Below, piece after piece: positions 8,504-17,519 of a stretch of 64,000 nucleotides of DNA. The translations under genes and the position numbers were made by a program. This DNA comes from Buttiauxella sp. A111 (GTDB taxonomy: Bacteria; Pseudomonadota; Gammaproteobacteria; Enterobacterales; Enterobacteriaceae). How positions within the stretch are numbered: position 1 is the first letter of the stretch; every line of letters begins with the position of its first letter. Location: the NCBI RefSeq assembly GCF_014189855.1, contig NZ_BJFN01000002.1:310001-374000 (forward strand), given 5' to 3'. Below the pieces are notes generated by a model. The model was given only the letters and a program-made list of their open reading frames with translations. It was not told where the DNA came from and made no database searches.

Positions 8504-8602
8504 CTATACGGGAATGGCGGAAATCTTTAACAGGAGATACGCCACAGCCGTCAGGAAGAACAAACACGAAATAATACCAAGAACTAATGAGTAGCTTTTC
8601 AT
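8504..8602 (-). CDS. Small single-span membrane protein (32 aa)
   Basis: A 33-codon frame starting MKSYSLVLGIIS and ending ISAIPV. Residues ~5-27 are almost wholly hydrophobic (LVLGIISCLFFLTAVAYLLL), followed by a short Lys-containing tail: the layout of enterobacterial one-helix membrane peptides. The start is preceded by GAGG with 9 bases spacing on the minus strand. It lies alone between glyU and the ygeR terminator, so it needs its own promoter in 8603-8841. I do not recognise an orthologue by name; the call rests on start signals, hydrophobicity and intact frame. Confidence 0.6.
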   Translation of the reverse strand: MKSYSLVLGIISCLFFLTAVAYLLLKISAIPV

Positions 8603-8695
8603 ATAAATCAACCTCATAGCGATAAGTGGCAATAAAATCATCCTCTTTATCTTTAAGTGATTTGAATATGATTAATAGCGCTAATTAGTTTAATT

Positions 8696-8723
8696 TTGAC
8701 AAAGCGAGAGAGGTCTTATGAAA
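8696..8723 (+). promoter_or_regulatory. Candidate promoter of a small RNA
   Basis: A perfect -35 hexamer TTGACA (8696-8701) is followed after 16 bases by TATGAA (8718-8723). No gene of normal length lies downstream on this strand before the terminator at 8842-8868. Confidence 0.4.
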
Positions 8724-8729
8724 ATATCT

Positions 8730-8868
8730 GAAAAATATCGTATTCATTCCTCTCTAATAAGCTATTTGTGATCCTTCGCCTCTATTATTCGAAGATACAA
8801 CTCATGCTGCGTGATATAGATCACAAATAATTACGCTTAATAAAAGCCAGATACAGTCTGGCTTTTAT
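8730..8868 (+). ncRNA. Candidate intergenic small RNA
   Basis: From the promoter-like TTGACA-N16-TATGAA to a strong terminator, a transcript of ~140 nt is expected. It would fold: an 11-bp perfect pairing TATTTGTGATC (8763-8773) with GATCACAAATA (8819-8829), an inner hairpin CTTCG (8774-8778) / CGAAG (8790-8794), and the terminator stem. The only open frame in it (about 17 codons from 8717) is short and its ATG overlaps the -10. This is prediction only; the 11-bp repeat could also be a protein-binding site. Confidence 0.35.
8842..8868. terminator. Bidirectional terminator after ygeR
   Basis: AAAAGCCAGA (8842-8851) pairs with TCTGGCTTTT (8857-8866) around a 5-base loop. Because both arms end in A/T runs the hairpin can stop transcription from ygeR (minus) and from the left (plus). 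It sits 5 bp from the ygeR stop. Confidence 0.9.
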
Positions 8869-8871
8869 TAA

Positions 8872-9639
8872 TTAACAGGATGGCTTACTGCCTTGCGGTG
8901 GGAGATAACGCTGAGGATCAATCGCGGTCGCACGATAGCGAATCTGGAAGTGTAAATTCACAGAGTCGGAACCGCTGCTGCCCATGGTGGCAATTTTCTG
9001 CCCTGCGGTGACTTTTTGGCTGGTGTTGACCAACGTCGTTTCATTGTGAGCGTAGGCAGTGATGTAGTCTTCGTTGTGTTTGATCATCACTAAGTTGCCA
9101 TAACCACGAAGCTGGTTGCCGACGTATACCACGGTTCCGGCGGCCGATGCGTAAATCGGTTGTCCACGTTTACCGGTAATATCGATGCCTTTATTGCCGC
9201 CATCGCTATCAGAGAACGGTACAACCACCTTGCCTGTCGTCGGCCAACGCCAGCATTTTGAGCCAACAGGAGGGGGGGCAACTTTTGCAATGCTGCTGGT
9301 CGAAGTGGAGCGTGGCTTAGAGGTTTCCGCAACGGCTGTTTTTTTCGAAGAGTTTGATGAGCCAGAGCTACTTTTGATCCGAAGTTTCTGCCCAACTTCC
9401 AGCGTATAAGGGGATGAGATGCCGTTCAGGCGCGCCAGTTCACTGACACTTGAGCCAGTCATACGCGAAATTCGATAGAGTGTGTCACCACGTTTTACGG
9501 TGTAAACAGGACCGCTGTTGTTTCCTGCGGATGCTTTTGTGGTGCTCGCTTTATTTGATGAGCAAGCGACGAGAAACAGGCTGATTAGCAGGACGATGGC
9601 ATTCGGTGCCCACTTTCTGACTGTGCTTTCCTTGCGCAA
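8872..9639 (-). CDS. ygeR: Amidase activator lipoprotein YgeR/ActS (LysM + degenerate LytM)
   Basis: 255 residues, outer-membrane lipoprotein (LFLVAC|SSN lipobox). LysM domain at ~45-90 (VYTVKRGDTLYRISRMTG), a Ser/Thr-rich linker, then a LytM/M23 domain (~128-250). The zinc site is broken: the first His is Asn (NKGIDI) and the HxH motif reads NLHFQI, so the protein is not a hydrolase. This fits the role known for E. coli YgeR (ActS), which activates periplasmic amidases such as AmiC during cell separation and envelope stress. The start is a TTG with GAGG six bases upstream. Downstream of lysS on the same strand but separated by a terminator. Confidence 0.93.
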   Translation of the reverse strand: MRKESTVRKWAPNAIVLLISLFLVACSSNKASTTKASAGNNSGPVYTVKRGDTLYRISRMTGSSVSELARLNGISSPYTLEVGQKLRIKSSSGSSNSSKKTAVAETSKPRSTSTSSIAKVAPPPVGSKCWRWPTTGKVVVPFSDSDGGNKGIDITGKRGQPIYASAAGTVVYVGNQLRGYGNLVMIKHNEDYITAYAHNETTLVNTSQKVTAGQKIATMGSSGSDSVNLHFQIRYRATAIDPQRYLPPQGSKPSC

Positions 9640-9674
9640 ACTAATCCTCTGAATACTTTAACTGAAAGGAAAAT

Positions 9675-9696
9675 ATTCCTCCCCGAAGGGAGGAAT
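9675..9696 (-). terminator. lysS terminator
   Basis: ATTCCTCCC (9675-9683) and GGGAGGAAT (9688-9696) form a 9-bp stem with a CGAA loop, followed on the minus strand by ATATTTTCCTTT. Confidence 0.75.
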
Positions 9697-9705
9697 CACA
9701 ACAAC

Positions 9706-11220
9706 TTACTTGACCGGGCGCAACGCTGGGAACAGGATGACGTCACGGATGGTGTGGCTGTTGGTGAACAGCATAACCATACGGTCGATACCAATGCCCA
9801 GACCTGCTGTTGGCGGCAAGCCATGCTCAAGCGCGGTCACGTAGTCTTCATCGAAGAACATCGCTTCATCGTCGCCAGCATCTTTAGCAGAAACCTGGTC
9901 AGCAAAACGCTGAGCCTGATCTTCTGCATCGTTCAGCTCAGAGAAGCCGTTACCGATTTCACGGCCACCGATGAAGAACTCGAAGCGGTCAGTGATTTCA
10001 GGGTTTTCGTCGTTACGACGCGCCAGTGGAGAGACTTCTGCCGGGTATTCAGTGATGAAGGTCGGCTGAATCAGATGGCTTTCTGCCACTTCTTCAAAGA
10101 TCTCTGTTACTACGCGACCCAGACCCCAGCTCTTCTCAACTTTGATGCCGATAGACGCTGCGATCTCCAGTGCTTTAGCCATATCGTCCAGATCCGCAAT
10201 ATCGGTTTCAGGACGGTATTTTTTGATAGCTTCACGCATAGTCAGTTTTGCGAACGGCTGGTCGAAGTCAAAGACCTCTTCGCCATACTTAACCTGCGCA
10301 GTCCCCAACACTTCATGTGCCAGAGTACGGAACAGAGATTCAGTCAGCTCGATCAAATCTTTGTAATCCGCGTACGCCATATAGAGTTCCATCATGGTGA
10401 ACTCTGGGTTATGACGTGGGGAAATACCTTCGTTACGGAAGTTACGGTTGATTTCGAATACGCGATCGAAGCCACCCACAACCAGACGCTTCAGATACAG
10501 TTCCGGCGCAATACGCAGGTACATATCGATGTCCAGCGCATTGTGGTGAGTGATGAACGGACGAGCAGACGCACCGCCTGGGATAACCTGCATCATTGGT
10601 GTTTCAACTTCCATAAATCCACGGCCAACCATGAAGTTACGAATGCCAGACATGATCTGGGAACGCACTTTAAAGGTGTTGCGGGATTCGTCGTTGGAAA
10701 TCAGATCCAAATAACGCTGACGGTAACGAGATTCTTGATCCTGCAGACCATGGAATTTGTCCGGCAGTGGGCGCAGAGCTTTAGTCAGCAGGCGCAGTTC
10801 AGTACAGTGAATAGAAAGCTCACCGGTTTTAGTTTTGAACAGCTTGCCACGAGCACCGAGGATATCGCCAAGGTCCCATTTTTTGAATTGATCGTTGTAG
10901 ATGCCTTCTGGCAGATCATCACGCGCAACGTAAAGCTGGATACGACCACCAACGTCTTGCAAGGTAACGAATGACGCTTTACCCATAATGCGACGAGTCA
11001 TCATACGGCCAGCAACAGCAACTTCGATGCCCAATTCTTCTAGCTCTTCGTTCTCTTTAGCACCGAAGTCTGCATGTAATTGGTCAGAGGTATGATCGCG
11101 ACGGAAATCATTTGGGAAAGCGATACCCTGCTCACGCAGGCTAGCCAGCTTCTCGCGACGGGCTTTCAGTTCATTATTTAGATCGACCGCTTCGGTACCT
11201 TGTACTTGTTGTTCAGACAT
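9706..11220 (-). CDS. lysS: Lysyl-tRNA synthetase, class II
   Basis: 504 residues, one fewer than E. coli LysS. N-terminal OB-fold anticodon-binding domain (~60-150; [16 protein letters not shown]), then the class II catalytic core with motif 2 ([20 protein letters not shown]) and motif 3 near the end ([13 protein letters not shown]). It charges tRNA-Lys in the cytoplasm. The gene starts 9 bp after the prfB stop and is co-transcribed with it, as in E. coli. The two together supply an aminoacyl-tRNA and a termination factor. Confidence 0.98.
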   Translation of the reverse strand: MSEQQVQGTEAVDLNNELKARREKLASLREQGIAFPNDFRRDHTSDQLHADFGAKENEELEELGIEVAVAGRMMTRRIMGKASFVTLQDVGGRIQLYVARDDLPEGIYNDQFKKWDLGDILGARGKLFKTKTGELSIHCTELRLLTKALRPLPDKFHGLQDQESRYRQRYLDLISNDESRNTFKVRSQIMSGIRNFMVGRGFMEVETPMMQVIPGGASARPFITHHNALDIDMYLRIAPELYLKRLVVGGFDRVFEINRNFRNEGISPRHNPEFTMMELYMAYADYKDLIELTESLFRTLAHEVLGTAQVKYGEEVFDFDQPFAKLTMREAIKKYRPETDIADLDDMAKALEIAASIGIKVEKSWGLGRVVTEIFEEVAESHLIQPTFITEYPAEVSPLARRNDENPEITDRFEFFIGGREIGNGFSELNDAEDQAQRFADQVSAKDAGDDEAMFFDEDYVTALEHGLPPTAGLGIGIDRMVMLFTNSHTIRDVILFPALRPVK

Positions 11221-11229
11221 GTTGGTTCC

Positions 11230-12328
11230 TCATAACCCTGCTTTCAAACTTGCTTCGATAAATTTGTCCAGATCGCCATCCAGTACCGCCTGCGTGTTAC
11301 GGGTTTCTACACCGGTACGCAAGTCTTTGATACGGGAGTCGTCCAGTACGTAAGAACGAATCTGGCTGCCCCAGCCGATATCCGATTTGTTGTCTTCCAG
11401 CGACTGCTTCTCAGCATTCTTCTTCTGCATTTCCAGCTCGTATAACTTCGCCTTCATCTGCTTCATCGCCTGATCTTTGTTCTTATGCTGCGAACGGTCG
11501 TTCTGGCACTGGGTCACGGTGTTGGTCGGAAGGTGGGTAATACGTACCGCAGATTCTGTACGGTTAACGTGCTGACCACCGGCACCAGATGCACGGTAAA
11601 CGTCGATACGCAGATCGGCCGGGTTGATTTCGATATCAATATCGTCATCCACTTCTGGGTAAACAAAGGCCGAACTAAAGGAGGTGTGGCGACGGCCACC
11701 GGAATCGAACGGGCTCTTACGTACCAGGCGATGGACGCCAGTTTCAGTACGCAACCAGCCAAAGGCATATTCACCCTGAATTTTGATAGTTACGGACTTA
11801 ATGCCCGCCACTTCGCCTTCAGACTCTTCAATTATTTCAGTTTTGAAGCCACGCGATTCCGCCCAACGCAGATACATTCGCATGAGCATGCTGGCCCAGT
11901 CTTGCGCTTCGGTGCCGCCAGACCCTGCCTGAATATCGATATAGCAATCAGCGCTGTCGTACTCGCCGGAGAACATACGACGGAATTCTAGCTGCGCCAG
12001 TTTGGCTTCCAGCAGATCTAACTCAACAACGGCTTCGTTGAAGGTTTCTTCGTCGTCGGCTTCGATGGCTAATTCCAGCAGACCGGATACATCTTCCAGG
12101 CCTTGAGTCATTTGATCGAGTGTTTCGACAATCGCTTCCAGTGCAGAACGCTCTTTACCCAACGCTTGCGCGCGTTCAGGTTCGTTCCACACATCAGGCT
12201 GTTCCAGCTCTGCGTTTACTTCTTCCAGGCGCTCTTTCTTGGCATCGTAGTCAAAGATACCCCCTAAGAACGTCACTGCGCTCAGTGAGGTCCTGGATAC
12301 GGTTTTTTACCGGGTTAATTTCAAACAT
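11230..12328 (-). CDS. prfB: Peptide chain release factor 2 with programmed +1 frameshift
   Basis: RF2 recognises UGA and UAA and hydrolyses peptidyl-tRNA. The zero frame starts at ATG 12328 and reads 25 codons ([20 protein letters not shown]...) to an in-frame UGA at 12253-12251; the rest continues in the +1 frame from there to 11230. The shift site is complete: internal Shine-Dalgarno AGGGGG (12265-12260), then CUU UGA C. The product of ~365 residues carries the GGQ motif ([12 protein letters not shown]) and the stop-recognition SPF (RKSPFDSGG). Autoregulation: low RF2 favours shifting. This is an intact gene, not a pseudogene. Confidence 0.97.
12251..12265 (-). promoter_or_regulatory. prfB: prfB +1 frameshift signal
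   Basis: Minus strand reads AGGGGGTATCTTTGA: internal Shine-Dalgarno, 3-base spacer, slippery CUU and the UGA stop. This is the arrangement shown to give high-efficiency +1 shifting in E. coli prfB. Confidence 0.96.
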
Positions 12329-12446
12329 GGTCTGTATTATCTTATGTTGATGACAGAAGACGAAAATGCGGTCGTAAACCGGAAAGTTTACCGGAATTAC
12401 GCCGCTTTTTATAGTTTCGTAGCCATTTTATAGCCAAGTAATTGGG

Positions 12447-14180
12447 CTATATCGGCCAGATATGATCGATTAAAAGCTGCACGCTGCGATTTCCGCGAAA
12501 CTCGTTTACATCGAGCTTGAACGCCAGTTCAACTTCACGCACACCGTTATCCGGCCAGCATGCGGTATCAACGTTAAAGGCAATTCCGTCGATCAGTGGC
12601 CCACCACCGACAGGTTCAACCATCACTTTTAGATGACGCTCGCCCACCAGCCGTTGCTGTAACAAGCGGAATTTGCCGTCAAACAGCGGCTCCGGGAACA
12701 TTTGCCCCCACGGCCCGGCATCACGCAACATCTCAGCCGTTTCCAGCGTCATTTCTTGCGCGGTAATAGGCCCGTCCGACCAAATCACGCCTTGTAGCAA
12801 TGCCGGATCCAGCCAATCACCGACCAAATCGCCAAAGCGTTGACGGAATTCTTCGAACTTCGCTTCTTCGAGGGACAACCCCGCCGCCATCGCATGGCCA
12901 CCAAACTTCAGCATCAAGCCTGGATATAAAGTATCAAGCCGTTCGAGGGCATCACGCATATGCAAGCCTTGCACCGAACGACCGGAGCCTTTCAGGGTGC
13001 CGTCGCCTGCGGGTGCAAATGCAATAACCGGGCGGTTAAACCGTTCCTTGATGCGAGAAGCAAGAATACCGACGACGCCCTGATGCCATTCTGGGTGGTA
13101 CATCGCGAGGCCATACGGCAACTCATCATGACTATGCTCAAGCTGCTGGCACAGCGCCAGCGCTTCAACCTGCATGCCCTGCTCAATCTCTTTACGCGTC
13201 TGGTTTAACGCATCCAGTTCATTGGCCAGCATGCGAGCTTCACCAATGTTTTCACTGAGCAATAACGCCACGCCAACGGACATATCGTCCAGACGCCCCG
13301 CCGCATTCAGGCGCGGCCCCAAAGCAAATCCTAAGTCGCTTGCCGCCAGTTTTTGTGGGTCACGGTTGGCGACTTCAAGCAGCGCTTTAATGCCTGGACG
13401 ACATTTGCCAGCACGAATGCGGCTCAGACCTTGCCAGGTCAGGATACGATTATTGGTATCGAGCGGAACAACGTCCGCCACGGTGCCCAACGCGACCAAG
13501 TCCAGCAGTTCGGCAAGATTTGGGATCGCCAGACCCTGTTGTTCAAACCAACCGCAATCGCGCAAATGCGCACGCATCGCCAGCATCAGATAAAAAGCGA
13601 CGCCGACACCCGCGAGTGATTTAGACGGAAACTCGCAATCAGCCAGATTCGGATTGATGATGGCTTCTGCCGCAGGCAGTTCCGGCCCAGGCAAGTGGTG
13701 GTCCGTCACCACCACTGGAATGCCCAGTGCATGAGCACGCTCAACACCACTATGAGAAGAGATGCCGTTATCAACAGTCAGAATCAACTGCGCACCGCGC
13801 GCATGCGCTTGATCCACCACTTCTGGACTCAAGCCGTAACCATCTTCAAAACGGTTGGGAACGAGATAGCTGATGTTTTGGCAACCGAGGCTGCGCAACC
13901 CCAGCACGCTTAATGCGGTGCTGGTCGCGCCGTCAGCGTCAAAATCGCCCACCACGATAATGCGCAAACCTTCACGGAAAGCGTTGTGCAGTATCTCGAC
14001 GGCTTTATCCATGCCGCTGAGTTGCTGCCACGGCAGCATCCCTACCACGCCACGTTCGATCTCTTGTGCGCTGCGCACGCCTCTACTGGCATAAAGGCGC
14101 TTTAAAAGAGGATGCAGTTGCTGGGGTAACACCACGGACTCATCAACCGTACGACGGCGAAGTTGTGTTTGCTGTTTCAC
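12447..14180 (-). CDS. recJ: Single-strand-specific 5'-3' exonuclease RecJ
   Basis: 577 residues, same length as E. coli RecJ. DHH phosphoesterase core: VVGDFDADGATSTA (motif I) near residue 75 and TDHHLPGPELP (DHH) near 160, followed by a DHHA1/OB region. It degrades single-stranded DNA 5'-3' in RecF-pathway recombination and mismatch repair. It lies 7 bp downstream of dsbC and belongs to the xerD-dsbC-recJ operon; prfB follows after ~118 bp. Confidence 0.97.
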   Translation of the reverse strand: MKQQTQLRRRTVDESVVLPQQLHPLLKRLYASRGVRSAQEIERGVVGMLPWQQLSGMDKAVEILHNAFREGLRIIVVGDFDADGATSTALSVLGLRSLGCQNISYLVPNRFEDGYGLSPEVVDQAHARGAQLILTVDNGISSHSGVERAHALGIPVVVTDHHLPGPELPAAEAIINPNLADCEFPSKSLAGVGVAFYLMLAMRAHLRDCGWFEQQGLAIPNLAELLDLVALGTVADVVPLDTNNRILTWQGLSRIRAGKCRPGIKALLEVANRDPQKLAASDLGFALGPRLNAAGRLDDMSVGVALLLSENIGEARMLANELDALNQTRKEIEQGMQVEALALCQQLEHSHDELPYGLAMYHPEWHQGVVGILASRIKERFNRPVIAFAPAGDGTLKGSGRSVQGLHMRDALERLDTLYPGLMLKFGGHAMAAGLSLEEAKFEEFRQRFGDLVGDWLDPALLQGVIWSDGPITAQEMTLETAEMLRDAGPWGQMFPEPLFDGKFRLLQQRLVGERHLKVMVEPVGGGPLIDGIAFNVDTACWPDNGVREVELAFKLDVNEFRGNRSVQLLIDHIWPI

Positions 14181-14187
14181 CCGTCAA

Positions 14188-14904
14188 CTACCCGCCAATA
14201 TTCGTAAGCTGCTGGTGCGCATCCAACATTTGTTTCATCTCTTTCGGCCCCTGATAACCAGGAATCACTGTACCGTTGCTCAGTACGATCGCCGGAGTTC
14301 CCTGGATGCCAAACTGCACGCCAAGATTGTAATGGTTAGCGATATTGGTATCGCAAGTTGCCCCTGCAACGGCATCACCTTTCATGGCGGTATCGAAAGC
14401 TTTATTGCGGTCTTTCGCACACCAGATGGCCTTCATGTCGTTTTCAGTTTGGCTTTGCAGACCCTGGCGCGGGAAGGCCAGGTAACGCACGGTGATCCCA
14501 AGTGCGTTGTAGTCTTTGATCTCTTCGTGCAGCTTATGGCAATAGCCACAGGTGATATCGGTAAATACCGTAATCACATGTTTTTCTTGTGGAGCTTTAT
14601 AGACAATCATCTCTTTTTCGAGCGCGTTCAGTTTACCCACCAGCAGTTTGTTGGTGACATTAACCGGCTGCGCGCCACTGACATCGTACAGTGGCCCCTG
14701 AATAACGTGTTTCCCATCTTCCGTAACGTACAAAACACCGCTATCGGTTAATACCGTTTTCATGCCCGCCACAGGTGCAGACTGAACATCAGCATTTTGT
14801 ACGCCTAACTTAGCCAGAGACTGCTTGATTGCTGCGTCATCTGCATGAGCAAAACCGGACAGAGAAGCCGCTAAAAATGGCAGCAGCCAGAAACGCTTTT
14901 TCAT
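14188..14904 (-). CDS. dsbC: Periplasmic disulfide isomerase DsbC
   Basis: 238 residues with signal peptide (MKKRFWLLPFLAASLSGFAHA). N-terminal dimerisation domain, then a thioredoxin domain with the active site FTDITCGYCHKLHEE (CGYC) and a cis-Pro in GTPAIVLSNG; a second Cys pair (WCAKD, ATCDTN) matches the structural disulfide. It reshuffles wrong disulfides and is kept reduced by DsbD. The frame extends 8 codons further, but the ATG at 14904 has AAGGA 6 bases upstream and matches the E. coli N-terminus. Third member of the xerD operon order. Confidence 0.97.
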   Translation of the reverse strand: MKKRFWLLPFLAASLSGFAHADDAAIKQSLAKLGVQNADVQSAPVAGMKTVLTDSGVLYVTEDGKHVIQGPLYDVSGAQPVNVTNKLLVGKLNALEKEMIVYKAPQEKHVITVFTDITCGYCHKLHEEIKDYNALGITVRYLAFPRQGLQSQTENDMKAIWCAKDRNKAFDTAMKGDAVAGATCDTNIANHYNLGVQFGIQGTPAIVLSNGTVIPGYQGPKEMKQMLDAHQQLTNIGG

Positions 14905-14928
14905 GATGATTCCTTTATCTTCTACCAC

Positions 14929-15837
14929 TCACGCTCGCGGGTGGTGTTGTTGATGCAGCTGACGCAAACGTTCCGTCGCTACATGCGTATAAATTTGGGT
15001 TGTGGACAAGTCACTATGTCCAAGCAACATTTGTACGACTCGCAAATCCGCGCCATGGTTCAGTAAATGCGTGGCAAATGCGTGTCGAAGAACGTGCGGG
15101 GAAAGCTTTTCGCTATCGATGCCTGCCTGCACTGCGTAATGTTTGATGCGGTGCCAGAATGTCTGACGCGTCATTTGTTGGGCGCGATTACTAGGGAAGA
15201 CCACATCAATCGACACACCATTGAGCAACCATGGCCGCCCATGTTCGATGTAGTTTTCCAGCCAGTAAACAGCTTCTTCACCCATCGGCACCAGGCGTTC
15301 TTTATTGCCTTTACCGATGACCCGTACCACGCCCTGACGCAAGCTGACATCACTCATGGTCAGCCCCACTAACTCCGATACGCGCAGACCCGTAGCATAC
15401 AATAATTCGAGCATCGCTTTATCACGCAACTCGATGGGTTGGTCGATACAAGGTGCTTGCAACAAACGATCGACCTGCGCTTCGCTGAGATCTTTTGGCA
15501 AACGCTGCGGCAATTTTGGTGATGAAAGCATTACGCTCGGGTCGTCATCACGCAATTTTTCGCGGTAGATATACTGAAATAATCGACGAATCGCGCTCAG
15601 CATTCGTGCCGAACTTGTCGCTTTATAGCCACCTTCAAGGCGTTCAGCAAACAGCGATTGTAAATCGCTGGTTTGCACATTCAGCAAGTTCAGATCATGG
15701 CGTTCTAGCCACTCCGCGACCATTTTAAGATCCCGGCGATAGGAGTCTAACGTGTTCTGTGCCAGATTCCGCTCAAGCCAGAGCGCATCAAGAAATTGTT
15801 CTATTCGGGCCAGATCTTGTTCCGCTTCTTGTTCCAC
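14929..15837 (-). CDS. xerD: Tyrosine site-specific recombinase XerD
   Basis: 302 residues (E. coli 298). N-terminal core-binding domain and C-terminal catalytic domain with all tyrosine-recombinase residues: Arg in [10 protein letters not shown], Lys in [10 protein letters not shown], His-x-x-Arg in [10 protein letters not shown], His in LLGHSDLS and the nucleophile Tyr in TTQIYTHVA. With XerC it resolves chromosome dimers at dif. Start is GTG at 15837 with GAGG six bases upstream; this adds four residues relative to E. coli. First gene of the operon, divergent from fldB. Confidence 0.97.
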   Translation of the reverse strand: MEQEAEQDLARIEQFLDALWLERNLAQNTLDSYRRDLKMVAEWLERHDLNLLNVQTSDLQSLFAERLEGGYKATSSARMLSAIRRLFQYIYREKLRDDDPSVMLSSPKLPQRLPKDLSEAQVDRLLQAPCIDQPIELRDKAMLELLYATGLRVSELVGLTMSDVSLRQGVVRVIGKGNKERLVPMGEEAVYWLENYIEHGRPWLLNGVSIDVVFPSNRAQQMTRQTFWHRIKHYAVQAGIDSEKLSPHVLRHAFATHLLNHGADLRVVQMLLGHSDLSTTQIYTHVATERLRQLHQQHHPRA

Positions 15838-15948
15838 TACAGCCTCACTTACCTGCCCAACTTTGGCGAATTGTGTCCATTATGCATGATGCACAACGGG
15901 ATCTGGTACACTTGCGGCCTGCACGTTTTTAAAAGAGTTGTTAATACG

Positions 15949-16470
15949 ATGAACATTGGCCTTTTTTATGGCTCCAGCACTTGTTACACCGAAATGGCTG
16001 CCGAAAAAATTCGTGACATCATTGGCCCCGAACTGGTGACACTGCACAATCTTAAAGATGATGCTCCAGCCATGATGGAACAGTACGATGTGTTGATTCT
16101 CGGCATCCCGACCTGGGATTTTGGCGAATTACAGGAAGACTGGGAAGCCGTCTGGGATCAACTGGATAATCTGAATCTCGAGGGCAAACCGGTAGCGCTT
16201 TATGGCATGGGCGACCAGCTCGGCTATGGCGAATGGTTCCTTGATGCGCTCGGCATGCTGCACGATAAACTCGCCCCACGAGGCGCTCAGTTTATTGGCT
16301 ACTGGCCAACAGAAGGTTATGAATTTACTAGCCCGAAACCTGTCATCGCTGATGGGCAGTTGTTCGTTGGCCTGGCGCTTGATGAAACGAATCAGTACGA
16401 CTTAAGCGAAGAGCGAATCCAAAACTGGTGTGAGCAAATTCTCGCGGAAATGGCCGAGAAATTTGCCTGA
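15949..16470 (+). CDS. fldB: Flavodoxin 2
   Basis: 173 residues, identical in length to E. coli FldB. Starts [15 protein letters not shown]: the SSTCYTE phosphate loop binds FMN. Later FMN-contact loops are [13 protein letters not shown] and [18 protein letters not shown]. It is a low-potential electron carrier; fldB belongs to the SoxRS regulon in E. coli. An in-frame extension upstream to 15796 overlaps xerD and is not supported. Confidence 0.97.
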   Translation: MNIGLFYGSSTCYTEMAAEKIRDIIGPELVTLHNLKDDAPAMMEQYDVLILGIPTWDFGELQEDWEAVWDQLDNLNLEGKPVALYGMGDQLGYGEWFLDALGMLHDKLAPRGAQFIGYWPTEGYEFTSPKPVIADGQLFVGLALDETNQYDLSEERIQNWCEQILAEMAEKFA

Positions 16471-16477
16471 TAGTCGC

Positions 16478-16900
16478 TTAAGCTTCCCCACTCCCGCTTG
16501 CCTGTTGTTGCTGCATCAGGCGGCGTAAATCACGCCATTCGCCAATATCCATACTGTCAGCAGACAGCCATAGATGTTGGCAGCGTTTACGTCCAAGACG
16601 GCGTAAACGCAGCATCATGCCACTGCGTAAGACCCAAGGCGCACCGACAATCTCCCACTCCTGGTTTTGCCACCGCAGGTGGTAATCAGTCAGAAGTTTC
16701 ATTTCGCCCTGGCAAGCATGAATACGGCGCTGGCTACGGACGCTGTCAAAGACCACCAGCGAAAGCAGCAGCATCCAAATTAGCGTGTAGCTCATCGGCC
16801 ACGGCATTAATAGCACAAACAGCGCGATCATCCCGTGGACCAAAAGAGATATCCATTGCGCACGCCAGGAGACGCGAAGATCAGATTGCCACAGGACCAC
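16478..16900 (-). CDS. ygfX: Membrane protein YgfX (CptA-type)
   Basis: 140 residues. Two predicted membrane helices in the first half ([19 protein letters not shown] and [14 protein letters not shown]), then a basic soluble part ([20 protein letters not shown]). In E. coli YgfX (CptA) is reported as the toxin of a toxin-antitoxin-like pair acting on FtsZ/MreB, with sdhE as partner, though other work ties the operon to flavoprotein maturation. It overlaps the sdhE 3' end by 20 bp, showing translational coupling. Confidence 0.93.
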   Translation of the reverse strand: MVLWQSDLRVSWRAQWISLLVHGMIALFVLLMPWPMSYTLIWMLLLSLVVFDSVRSQRRIHACQGEMKLLTDYHLRWQNQEWEIVGAPWVLRSGMMLRLRRLGRKRCQHLWLSADSMDIGEWRDLRRLMQQQQASGSGEA

Positions 16901-17147
16901 GTTCTTTATTCCGTGTCTGAATCAGTGTCACCATCCGTTGCAGCTCTGTATCTGCCGGTTTGCCATGATTCATTAACCAATTAAACAGGTCAGGATCATC
17001 GCTTTCCAGCAAGCGGACAAACAACTGCTTATCCTCAGTGCTTAACGAGTCATATTCATATTCGAAGAATGGCATAATCGAAATATCAAGCTCACGCATT
17101 CCCCGGCGGCACGCCCAATGAATTCGGGCTTTATTATTGATATCCAT
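16881..17147 (-). CDS. sdhE: FAD assembly factor SdhE
   Basis: 88 residues, same as E. coli. Contains the diagnostic RGxxE motif ([10 protein letters not shown]) that promotes covalent flavin attachment to SdhA and FrdA. Start at [14 protein letters not shown]; a longer frame (12 extra codons to 17183) lacks similarity. First gene of the sdhE-ygfX operon, divergent from ygfZ. Confidence 0.96.
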   Translation of the reverse strand: MDINNKARIHWACRRGMRELDISIMPFFEYEYDSLSTEDKQLFVRLLESDDPDLFNWLMNHGKPADTELQRMVTLIQTRNKERGPVAI

Positions 17148-17318
17148 GTGCTCTTTCCTGATTCTTTGACAAAGAAGATACAAATCTTAGTGTAACGTGT
17201 TTTCTTTGCACGCATTAAATGAATGTTACCGTTTGCGCGCTTTATCGTGAGAAATTTTTATGGTGCGTTGCAGTTGCATTAACCTTGCGAGAAATCCTGT
17301 AAGTGCACAATTCACCTG
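17148..17318. other. sdhE upstream region
   Basis: 171 bp with no gene between sdhE and an ERIC element; it must contain the sdhE promoter on the minus strand. No binding site is distinct enough to name. Confidence 0.5.
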
Positions 17319-17445
17319 ATATCCAAAATAATTCGAGTTGCAGTAAGGCGGCAAATGAGCAAATCTCCAGGAGCTTACTCAAGTAAGTGACTGGGGTTAG
17401 CGAATGCAGACAACGCAACTGCAACTTGAAGTATGACGGATATAT
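17319..17445. repeat. ERIC element 1 (127 bp)
   Basis: Full-length Enterobacterial Repetitive Intergenic Consensus. Ends read ATATCC...GGATAT; the centre contains AAGTAAGTGACTGGGGTTAG, which matches the classic ERIC2 primer site but for one base. Located between divergent sdhE and ygfZ, so it is part of both 5' regions. Confidence 0.95.
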
Positions 17446-17519
17446 CAAACTGCTTGCATTGCCAAATGACTCTTTTACCATTGAGCCAATTCATATGCTC
17501 AAAACCCAGGAACATCACT

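Noticed and set aside
9754-10974. 406-codon open frame antisense to lysS
   Set aside because: It mirrors the lysS reading frame, has no recognisable protein features and lacks a ribosome site; it follows from codon bias on the other strand.
12251-12328. In-frame stop near the start of prfB looks like a nonsense mutation
   Set aside because: AGGGGG-TAT-CTT-TGA-C is the known programmed +1 frameshift signal of RF2; the rest of the gene is intact.
17433-17519. Upstream extension of ygfZ
   Set aside because: The extra 29 codons lie partly inside an ERIC element; the conserved protein begins at 17520 with its own ribosome site.
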